Of a stretch of DNA of 10,546 bases, positions 1-4,755 are shown piece after piece. Numbering within the stretch: position 1 is the stretch's first letter; each line of letters begins with the position of its first letter. The notes beneath the pieces were generated by a model that was given only the letters and a program-made list of their open reading frames with translations, searched no databases and had not been told where the DNA came from. Position numbers and translations under genes: made by a program. This DNA is from Holophagaceae bacterium UBA1801 (GTDB lineage Bacteria; Acidobacteriota; Holophagae; Holophagales; Holophagaceae): assembly GCA_002319925.1 (NCBI GenBank), contig DCFP01000147.1:1-10546 (forward strand). The letters run 5' to 3'.

Positions 1-1
1 C

Positions 2-712
2 GACGCCATCACCCAGAAGGACGAGCTCATCACGATGTTCAACCTGGGCTATCTCTCCCTGGACGACCGGGCCAAGGGCGAGATCGTGTTCTGGGAGGTG
101 TGCCGCAAGCTCTCGCGCATTCTGAGCTACAAGAGCATGAAGTACATCCCCGAGGAGTTCCAGGACCTGAACAAATCCCTGGCTGACAAACTCATTGCCA
201 ACTTCAGCGTCTTCCAGTCCCTGCCCGATCTCTGGGCCGTGGACCAGCTCTTCCCTGTGATGCCCATCCACCGCCTGAAGGAAAAGCCCACGCTGTCCAC
301 GACCCTCTGTGACATCACCTGCGACTCCGATGGGAAGATCGACAAGTTCATCGACCTGAAGGACGTGAAGGACGAAATCCCGCTCCACGAGCCGCGTTCG
401 GGGGAACCCTACTACCTGGGCATCTGCCTCACGGGCGCCTACCAGGACACGCTGGGCATGCGGCACAACCTCCTCGGCGCCATCACGGAAGCCCACGTGG
501 TGATCACGGATGACGAGGACTTCCGCATCCAGCAGATCGTGCCCGGCCAGACCATGGACGATGTGCTGCGGAGCGTCCATTACGATCCAGACGAGCTGGT
601 GGAAAGCCCCGTCAAGAAGCGCCGGGCCAGTGCCCAGTCCGATGCAGTGGAGGCCCTCCGGATGCTGCTAACCGAGCAGCGGAAGCTCCACACGTACCTG
701 GACATGCACTAG
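2..712 (+). CDS. speA: Biosynthetic arginine decarboxylase, C-terminal part (5' end outside window)
   Basis: The reading frame is open from base 2, so the gene starts upstream; only about 236 C-terminal residues are visible, against roughly 630-660 for whole SpeA proteins. SpeA is a PLP-dependent, fold-III decarboxylase converting arginine to agmatine, the first step of the agmatine route to putrescine. Recognisable family blocks are LWAVDQLFPVMPIHRL (about 224-283), the TCDSDG segment (from 317), which corresponds to the active-site Cys loop contributed across the dimer, and LGICLTGAYQDTLGMRHNL (about 416-472), the late conserved block. The C-terminal tail after position 600 is basic and variable, as usual in the family. 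The stop TAG is at 710-712; a membrane-protein gene begins 21 nt later in the same frame and may be co-transcribed. No truncation or frameshift is visible in the part shown. Confidence 0.95.
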   Translation, partial: DAITQKDELITMFNLGYLSLDDRAKGEIVFWEVCRKLSRILSYKSMKYIPEEFQDLNKSLADKLIANFSVFQSLPDLWAVDQLFPVMPIHRLKEKPTLSTTLCDITCDSDGKIDKFIDLKDVKDEIPLHEPRSGEPYYLGICLTGAYQDTLGMRHNLLGAITEAHVVITDDEDFRIQQIVPGQTMDDVLRSVHYDPDELVESPVKKRRASAQSDAVEALRMLLTEQRKLHTYLDMH

Positions 713-733
713 TCCAGGATCGATGATGGGGAC

Positions 734-1378
734 GTGAACTACCGTCTTCGTGGATTTCTCCGGGGCCTTAGGCGCCTGATCCTGGTCGTGCTCTGCGTCG
801 GCCTGCTGTTCGCTGGCTGGCGGGCGTTCCTGCGCTTCGGGCCGAGGTGGATGGGTGGCGGCCAGTCCGCCATGCTTCCCTTCCACGCGAAGCTCCTGGT
901 CACCCAGCGGCTCGGCTTACCGCATTCCGCAGCCGAAGTGGTGATTCCCGCGCCCCAGTCCATGTCCAGCGCGGACGTCCAGTTGCGCCTGATGAAGTGG
1001 TGGGACGGCAAGAACTGGCTTCCGGAAGCGCTGGCCCGCGGTGGTGCAGGCAAGGGCGGACTGCATCTGCGCGCCGGGGAATTGACTCTGGTGGATATCA
1101 CGCGCGTGGGAACTGCTGAAATCCAAAAGGATCAGGTGGTTTGCCAAGTGCGGTTCAAGGTCCGGTGGGACTTTCCCAAGGATCTCCAGGAGATGCTCCG
1201 CGTGAAGGACATCGTCAATCTCCGCATGCCGAAGGGTCCGGCTCCCGGTCAGGGTACCGAAGTCACATGCACCTTCATCGAGCATGGTTGGCAGTGGATC
1301 CCCGCGCCCGTCGAGTCCCCCTGGGGCGGCAAATGGGAGCGCAAAGTCGACAAGCCCTGGATGGAGTGGATTTTTTAG
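734..1378 (+). CDS. Hypothetical single-pass membrane or exported protein
   Basis: I do not recognise this 214-residue protein. It starts with GTG at 734; the two ATGs at 723 and 726 are in another frame. A GGGGA stretch (728-732) lies just upstream, with unusually short spacing to the start. The N-terminus is arginine-rich (residues 4-14) followed by a hydrophobic stretch at about 14-31, which predicts an inner-membrane anchor or uncleaved signal with the basic end in the cytoplasm. The rest would then be periplasmic. It is mixed polar/beta-like, with a Trp-rich middle (MKWWDGKNW, about residue 85-95) and a Trp-rich, proline-containing C-terminus. No catalytic motif is apparent. It lies 21 nt after speA, so co-transcription is likely, but a link to polyamine metabolism is not shown. 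The gene ends six bases after a T run (1371-1376) and two bases before a strong palindrome. Confidence 0.75.
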   Translation: MNYRLRGFLRGLRRLILVVLCVGLLFAGWRAFLRFGPRWMGGGQSAMLPFHAKLLVTQRLGLPHSAAEVVIPAPQSMSSADVQLRLMKWWDGKNWLPEALARGGAGKGGLHLRAGELTLVDITRVGTAEIQKDQVVCQVRFKVRWDFPKDLQEMLRVKDIVNLRMPKGPAPGQGTEVTCTFIEHGWQWIPAPVESPWGGKWERKVDKPWMEWIF

Positions 1379-1380
1379 AA

Positions 1381-1432
1381 GTGGTCAGTTAATGAGGCTC
1401 GCGGCCTACGGCCGCGGTCCATAACTGACCAC
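1381..1432. repeat. Nested palindrome between convergent genes
   Basis: An 11-bp perfect outer inverted repeat (GTGGTCAGTTA at 1381-1391, its complement at 1422-1432) encloses a second perfect 7-bp stem (CGCGGCC at 1400-1406, complement 1410-1416) with a 3-nt loop. The unpaired parts between the stems are 8 and 5 nt. It sits between the stop of the membrane-protein gene (1378) and the stop of arfB (1451) on the other strand, so it could act as a bidirectional terminator. Neither strand has a T run directly after the stem, so a REP-like repeat or protein-binding palindrome is equally possible. Confidence 0.7.
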
Positions 1433-1433
1433 C

Positions 1434-1447
1434 GACCCCTGACCCCT
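1434..1447. repeat. Two tandem copies of GACCCCT
   Basis: GACCCCT occurs twice in direct tandem (1434-1440, 1441-1447), directly after the nested palindrome and just before the arfB stop. The palindrome arm itself contains the related TGACC. With the palindrome it occupies nearly all of the 72-nt gap between the two convergent genes, which suggests one repetitive intergenic unit. Confidence 0.55.
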
Positions 1448-1450
1448 GAT

Positions 1451-1879
1451 TCAGTCCCACTCACCCCTCTTCCGCCCTTGCCTGACCTTCGCTGCGTGCC
1501 GCTTGCCTTCCACACGCCTGGTCTGGCTCGCGCGGGTGGGTCGCGTGGGGGTCCGGTGTTTCGGGACATGCAGGGCCTTCTCTATGGAACGCATGACTTT
1601 CAGGCGCGCATCCTCGAGATTGGCAAGCTGATCGCGGGTGAGCGAACTGACCACGATCCAGCAGCCATCGGCGTCCAGCTGGTGCCGCACAGCCGTTCTC
1701 AGCCGATGCCGGGTGCCTTCGTCCAGGCCTTCGATCTGATCCACGTCGATGCGGAGCTCGACCTTGGAAGCCACCTTGTTGACATTCTGGCCGCCCGGTC
1801 CGCCCGATCGCACGGCCTTCATCTGAATTGCGCGGGCCGGGACGATCACACCAGTTGATACGAGAATCGGTTCAGTCAT
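1451..1879 (-). CDS. arfB: Ribosome-rescue peptidyl-tRNA hydrolase ArfB (YaeJ)
   Basis: This 142-residue protein has the class-I release-factor catalytic domain with the GGQ motif at residues 29-31 inside RSGGPGGQNVNKVASKVELR (24-43), and no codon-recognition domain. The C-terminus (about 105-142) is a Lys/Arg-rich tail (KHRTPTRPTRASQTRR, then KVRQGRKR), as in ArfB, where it enters the empty mRNA channel of stalled ribosomes so that GGQ can hydrolyse the peptidyl-tRNA. Length and layout match E. coli ArfB (140 residues). The ATG at 1879-1877 is chosen because the protein then starts MTEPILVSTG, as family members do; the longer frame back to 1927 overlaps the STAS gene. It starts 4 nt after the STAS stop, so the two are almost certainly one transcript, probably translationally coupled. 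The identification is secure at family level; the mitochondrial-type relative ICT1 shares the same layout. Confidence 0.95.
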   Translation of the reverse strand: MTEPILVSTGVIVPARAIQMKAVRSGGPGGQNVNKVASKVELRIDVDQIEGLDEGTRHRLRTAVRHQLDADGCWIVVSSLTRDQLANLEDARLKVMRSIEKALHVPKHRTPTRPTRASQTRRVEGKRHAAKVRQGRKRGEWD

Positions 1880-1883
1880 GCGC

Positions 1884-2195
1884 TCAGCTGACGATCGTGA
1901 AGAGGGTGTCGAACTGCACCATGTCAAGGATGGTCCGGATGCTCGCCGATGGCCTCACCAGCTTCACGGAGATCTTCTTGACCTGGGCCTTGTCGCGCAG
2001 CGCGAGGAGCATGCTGAGGGCATTGGAATCCATGTAGGTGGCTTCGCTCAGGTCCATGCCGATCTCGGTGATCCAGTGCCCCTCAAGGATCGTGTTGACG
2101 CAGATCTTGAATGGAATGTGGTCCTCGAAGGTGAACCGGCCATTCACCTTGATCGTTCCAACTGCCCCTTGTACCTGGGTCGTAATCACCGCCAT
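1884..2195 (-). CDS. STAS-domain protein, anti-sigma-factor-antagonist type
   Basis: This 103-residue protein is a single STAS domain. The core YMDSNALSMLLALRDKA (residues 54-70) matches the conserved loop and helix of SpoIIAA/RsbV-like proteins, where the Ser after Asp is phosphorylated by a partner kinase; here that residue would be Ser57. In the best-known relatives the unphosphorylated form binds the anti-sigma factor and frees a sigma factor; other STAS proteins serve chemosensory or transport roles. No RsbW-like kinase or sigma gene is present in this window. The ATG at 2195-2193 is preceded by GAGGA two bases upstream, a close but plausible ribosome site. The next gene on the strand, arfB, starts 4 nt after its stop. 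The family is clear from sequence; the partner and pathway are unknown. Confidence 0.88.
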   Translation of the reverse strand: MAVITTQVQGAVGTIKVNGRFTFEDHIPFKICVNTILEGHWITEIGMDLSEATYMDSNALSMLLALRDKAQVKKISVKLVRPSASIRTILDMVQFDTLFTIVS

Positions 2196-2230
2196 GTTCC
2201 TCGCTTTCTGTATCGGCTGCTCGCACCGTA

Positions 2231-2259
2231 TATTTAGAACCTCTTGGCGCAGGATGCAA
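2231..2259 (-). promoter_or_regulatory. Possible sigma-70-like promoter of the STAS-arfB unit
   Basis: On the minus strand TTGCAT (2259-2254) and TAAATA (2236-2231) are separated by 17 bp, about 36 nt upstream of the STAS start. Both hexamers match the consensus only partly (3 of 6 each), but they fall in a locally AT-rich stretch of an otherwise GC-rich region and the spacing is ideal. This is a motif-level guess. Confidence 0.35.
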
Positions 2260-2294
2260 CGGTTGTGAGAAACTCATCGATCCTGGGGGCTCCC

Positions 2295-2621
2295 ATGGCC
2301 ATTCCCTTGCCGTTCACATCGGGACAACTCGTGGTGCTGGTCCTCCGGGAACCCAAGGAGCGGCTCTGGGGGCGGCTGCTGGGGTTGGAAGCATCGGGGG
2401 TCGCCCTGCGCGGCGTGGAATTGACGCCCTGGGAGGAGATCCTGGGGCTGGTCAAGCGGGGCGAGGCTGACCAGGTGGCCTTGGGCACGCGCTTCCTGCC
2501 CATGCACCGGATTGATTCCCTGTATCTCGACGAGCCCAGCTCGGGCGTACCCAGTCTGGCCGAGGAGTTCAAGAGCCGGACGGGCATAGAGCCCCAGGAA
2601 TTCCTGACCGATCTGGCATGA
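2295..2621 (+). CDS. Small conserved-looking protein of unknown function, possible Sm/SH3-like barrel
   Basis: A 108-residue protein from ATG 2295, with a GGGGG stretch about 5 nt upstream serving as ribosome site. A TTG start at 2244 is possible in the same frame but would run through the candidate promoter of the divergent STAS gene and has no better ribosome site. Alternating hydrophobic segments (GQLVVLVLREP, then WGRLLGLEASGVALRGVEL at about residues 28-46, then FLPMHRIDSLYLDE) suggest a small beta barrel resembling Sm/SH3-like folds: a strand, a turn with Pro, two strands with GV.LRG, an acidic insertion, then FLPMHRI. The C-terminus is helical and polar. This fold assignment is inference from the pattern only; no enzyme motif is seen. 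It is transcribed divergently from STAS-arfB. Its stop is followed after 5 nt by the palindromic element, which separates it from purN. Confidence 0.7.
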   Translation: MAIPLPFTSGQLVVLVLREPKERLWGRLLGLEASGVALRGVELTPWEEILGLVKRGEADQVALGTRFLPMHRIDSLYLDEPSSGVPSLAEEFKSRTGIEPQEFLTDLA

Positions 2622-2656
2622 TGAATAGGGTCTGTCCCCAAATTGGGGTGGGCCGC

Positions 2657-2758
2657 GCAAGGGGCGCTGGCCAAGCGAGACAAGGAAAACGACGATGGCA
2701 ATAGCGGCACTATTGACAAGGAGTTTGACGCCGTATCGCGCAGGCCACCGCCCCTTGC
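2657..2758. repeat. First internal palindrome of the element
   Basis: Outer arms 2657-2672 and 2743-2758 pair at 15 of 16 positions (GCAAGGGGCG is perfectly complementary to 2749-2758). At the exact centre a second hairpin is formed by CAATAG (2699-2704) and CTATTG (2710-2715) around a 5-nt loop. The nested, coaxial layout suggests a foldable DNA or RNA structure, as in REP units. Confidence 0.75.
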
Positions 2759-2763
2759 CCTCC

Positions 2764-2870
2764 GGGACGACAGCCATCCGCGCGCCCGGCCGCGTTAGTG
2801 GCCTCGAACAATGCAACCACATTGCCCTTTGGCCACTGCCTTGCCGGATCACGCGGCTGGCTGCCGTCGC
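2764..2870. repeat. Second internal palindrome of the element
   Basis: Arms 2764-2782 and 2852-2870 pair at 16 of 19 positions. Coaxial inner stems are AGTGGCC (2797-2803) with GGCCACT (2831-2837), and CAATG (2809-2813) with CATTG (2820-2824). Read on the opposite strand it shares pieces with the first palindrome, such as TGGCCAA and GGCAAT...ATTG, so the element looks like two related hairpin units in inverted orientation, the layout called BIME in enterobacteria. Confidence 0.7.
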
Positions 2871-2902
2871 GGCACGCATCCAATTTGGGGACAGACCCTG
2901 AC

Positions 2903-3484
2903 ATGAAACGGATAGCTTTTTTCATCTCCGGGACCGGCGGGAACGCCCTGAACCTGCTGCGGGCTTGCCGGGAGGGCCGGGTTCCTGCAGAGCCCGTGCT
3001 GGTGATTTCCTCCGGCTCAAAGGCCCTCGGCAACGAACGCCTCCAGGCGGAAGGCTTGCCGGTGCGGGTGTTCGCACGCAGTGCCTTCGATTCCGATGAG
3101 GCCTTTTCTGCAGCCTGTTTTGAGGCGGTGGAGGAAGCCAAGGCGGAGATTATCTGCCTGTGTGGATGGCTGAAGCGGTTGGAGATTCCTGCGCGGTGGG
3201 AGGGCCGCATCCTCAACATCCATCCAGCCCTGCTGCCGCGCTTTGGCGGTGCGGGGATGTACGGCATGAACGTGCATCGCGCCGTGGTGGCGGCGCGGGA
3301 AAAGGAATCTGGGTGCACGATCCATCTGGTGGACAACCTCTACGATCACGGGCGCATCCTGGCCCAGGCGAAGGTGCCGGTATTCGAGGAAGACACCCCA
3401 GAGGCGATCCAGAAGCGCGTCTACGAGCAGGAGATGCGGCTGTACCCGGAAGCCCTGGCGGATTTCCTGAGGCAGCGGGAATGA
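2903..3484 (+). CDS. purN: Phosphoribosylglycinamide formyltransferase (GAR transformylase)
   Basis: This 193-residue protein transfers a formyl group from 10-formyl-tetrahydrofolate to GAR, the third step of de novo purine synthesis, in the cytoplasm. Visible motifs are the N-terminal phosphate-binding loop FISGTGGNALNLL (7-19), the catalytic block NIHPALLP with Asn105 and His107, and SGCTIHLVDNLYDHG with Asp148, which match the Asn-His-Asp set of E. coli PurN (106, 108, 144). The C-terminal QAKVPVFEEDTPEAIQKRV (155-173) is also typical. Length is slightly below E. coli PurN (212). ATG 2903 is chosen because MKRIAFFISG is the normal first strand; the frame is open back to 2798 but that lies in the mobile element. 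The only ribosome-site candidate, GGGGA at 2887-2891, lies 11 nt upstream and inside the element's terminal repeat. No purM or purH is adjacent. Other formyltransferases (Fmt, PurU) carry extra domains that are absent here. Confidence 0.92.
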   Translation: MKRIAFFISGTGGNALNLLRACREGRVPAEPVLVISSGSKALGNERLQAEGLPVRVFARSAFDSDEAFSAACFEAVEEAKAEIICLCGWLKRLEIPARWEGRILNIHPALLPRFGGAGMYGMNVHRAVVAAREKESGCTIHLVDNLYDHGRILAQAKVPVFEEDTPEAIQKRVYEQEMRLYPEALADFLRQRE

Positions 3485-3507
3485 CAATGGTCTAGGCTGG
3501 ATGCAGC

Positions 3508-3534
3508 GTGATCAGGCCTCATGCCCTGGATCAC
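3508..3534 (+). terminator. Weak hairpin downstream of purN
   Basis: GTGATCAGGC (3508-3517) can pair with GCCCTGGATCAC (3523-3534) over 10 bp with two bulged bases and a 5-nt loop. It lies 23 nt after the purN stop and 22 nt before the next gene's start. There is no T run, so it is at best an imperfect terminator or a leader hairpin. Confidence 0.3.
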
Positions 3535-3545
3535 TGGAACCCCGT

Positions 3546-3551
3546 GAGGAG
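3546..3551 (+). promoter_or_regulatory. Ribosome binding site of the Gfo/Idh/MocA gene
   Basis: GAGGAG ends 5 nt before ATG 3557. It is the clearest Shine-Dalgarno sequence in the window and fixes the start of this gene. Confidence 0.8.
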
Positions 3552-3556
3552 TTGAA

Positions 3557-4519
3557 ATGACCAAATTGCGCGTCGCTGTATCCGGTGTGGGCAGCCTTGG
3601 GCAGCACCATGCCCGCATCGCTTCAGCCTCAGAACGAACGGAATTGGTGGCGGTCGTGGACCCCAACGAAGCGCGCGGCCGGGAGATAGCCGGCAAGTTC
3701 GGAACCACTTGGATGGCGACCCTCGAGGAAGTGATGCCGAAGGTGGACGTGGTGCAGATCGCTGCTCCGACTGGTTTCCATCACGGCATCGGCGTCGCCG
3801 TCTTGAAGGCGGGCAAGCACGTCATCATGGAAAAGCCTCTCGCGGCGACCCTGGCCGAAGGCGAAGCGCTCCTCCAGGCACTCGCGGAGGCCCGCAAGGC
3901 CAATCCAAAGCTCGTGGCGGCCGTGGGGCATCTGGAGCGTTTCAATCCCGCAGTCCAGAAACTCCGCGAACTGGGCTTCAAGCCACGATTCGCCGAGGCC
4001 ACACGGGTGTCTCCGTTCCCCATGCGGAGCATGGAAGTGGACGTGATCATGGATGTCATGATCCACGATCTGGATCTGCTGCTAGCTCTGGTCGGCAAGC
4101 CCGTCAAGAGCGTCGAAGCCGTGGGTGTGCCCGTGCTCACGAAGTATGCGGACGTGGTGAACGCCCGCCTGAAGTTCGAAGGAGGCGGATTCGCCACTGT
4201 CACCGCCAGCCGCGTGGCTCGCAAGAAGGAACGCACCCTGCGCGCCTTTGGCGAGAACGCGTACGCCAGTCTCGATTTCGCGGCTCAGAAACTGGAAGTA
4301 TTGCGCCTGGTGGCCGGACCCGAAGGTCCGGCGGTGAAACCCGAAACCGTGGACATCACGGAAGGTGAGCCATTGAAGCTGGAATTGGAAGCCTTCTACG
4401 AGGCCTGTCAGGGCGGGATCCAGGACTTCGTGCCCTGGAAGGAAGCCTTCGAAGCCATGCGCGTTGCGGACCAGGTGCAGAAGTCCGTGGAAACGAGCCT
4501 GAAGGAAATGTTGGGCTGA
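3557..4519 (+). CDS. Gfo/Idh/MocA-family NAD(P)-dependent oxidoreductase, possibly a UDP-sugar 3-dehydrogenase
   Basis: A 320-residue protein with the two-domain family layout. The Rossmann nucleotide-binding loop is GVGSLG (10-15), followed by VVDPNEARG after the second strand. MEKPLA (91-96) carries the family's EKP motif (Lys93 near the nicotinamide), and the substrate domain has VGHLERFNP (123-131) and MIHDLDLLLALVG (168-180), with His170 and Asp171 near the active site. The GHLERFNP and MIHDLDL blocks are what I associate with the enzymes encoded in many lpxA/lpxI/lpxB clusters, and with GnnA, which oxidises the 3-OH of UDP-GlcNAc for amide-linked lipid A. That specific role is inference; no GnnB aminotransferase or lpx gene is in this window. 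It follows purN by 72 nt with its own strong ribosome site. The family is certain, the substrate is not. Confidence 0.93.
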   Translation: MTKLRVAVSGVGSLGQHHARIASASERTELVAVVDPNEARGREIAGKFGTTWMATLEEVMPKVDVVQIAAPTGFHHGIGVAVLKAGKHVIMEKPLAATLAEGEALLQALAEARKANPKLVAAVGHLERFNPAVQKLRELGFKPRFAEATRVSPFPMRSMEVDVIMDVMIHDLDLLLALVGKPVKSVEAVGVPVLTKYADVVNARLKFEGGGFATVTASRVARKKERTLRAFGENAYASLDFAAQKLEVLRLVAGPEGPAVKPETVDITEGEPLKLELEAFYEACQGGIQDFVPWKEAFEAMRVADQVQKSVETSLKEMLG

Positions 4520-4560
4520 GCTTTCAATAGCAGCCTACCGGTGATTGGAAGTCACGAAAG

Positions 4561-4592
4561 AGCCGGGCTCTCAGCTTACTGAGGGCCTGGCT
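4561..4592. terminator. Strong hairpin after the oxidoreductase gene
   Basis: Arms 4561-4574 and 4579-4592 form a 14-bp stem closed by the 4-nt loop CTTA, with 12 Watson-Crick pairs and two G-U wobbles when read as RNA on the plus strand. It starts 41 nt after the stop at 4519. No T run follows, so classical rho-independent termination is not assured. The rest of the 4520-4755 gap shows no gene and no confident promoter. Confidence 0.5.
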
Positions 4593-4755
4593 GGATCTGT
4601 TGGCGTCATCTGCTGGATGAGCTGAATCGAGCTCCGGGATCGCGAGAGCCTCTGGTATTCCACTCGGGCGACGGTTCCATTTTTACTGACGGAATTCTGG
4701 AAGTGCGCGCCTCTTGAGTGTTTAATGGGAATCGGCACGCAGAGCGTCTGGGCTC

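Larger units (their letters stand above)
2627..2899. mobile_element. REP/MITE-like element with perfect 20-bp terminal inverted repeats
   Basis: The ends are exact inverted repeats: AGGGTCTGTCCCCAAATTGG at 2627-2646 and its complement at 2880-2899, giving a 273-bp unit. Inside are two large imperfect palindromes (2657-2758 and 2764-2870), placed nearly symmetrically about the element centre at 2763. No transposase or convincing gene is inside, so it is non-autonomous. The GGGTCTGTCCCC end type is, to my recollection, common in repeats mobilised by Y1/RAYT (REP-associated tyrosine transposase) proteins; this link is inference. No target-site duplication is visible (flanks ATGAAT and GACATG), which would fit an IS200/IS605-like mechanism. 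It begins 5 nt after the stop of the upstream gene and ends 3 nt before the purN ATG. A second, diverged copy starts at 10478. Confidence 0.85.

Noticed and set aside
2244..2294. TTG start for the small protein at 2295
   Set aside because: It would overlap the candidate promoter of the divergent STAS gene, and ATG 2295 has a better-placed GGGGG site.
2695..2901. 68-codon open frame inside the palindromic element
   Set aside because: It covers both internal palindromes and the right terminal repeat, lacks a domain, and its sequence is explained by the inverted-repeat structure.
2798..2902. Upstream extension of purN to an earlier start in the same frame
   Set aside because: The extension lies inside the mobile element, and PurN proteins begin with the strand encoded from ATG 2903.
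2621..2905. Target-site duplication around the element
   Set aside because: The flanking bases ATGAAT and GACATG show no direct repeat.
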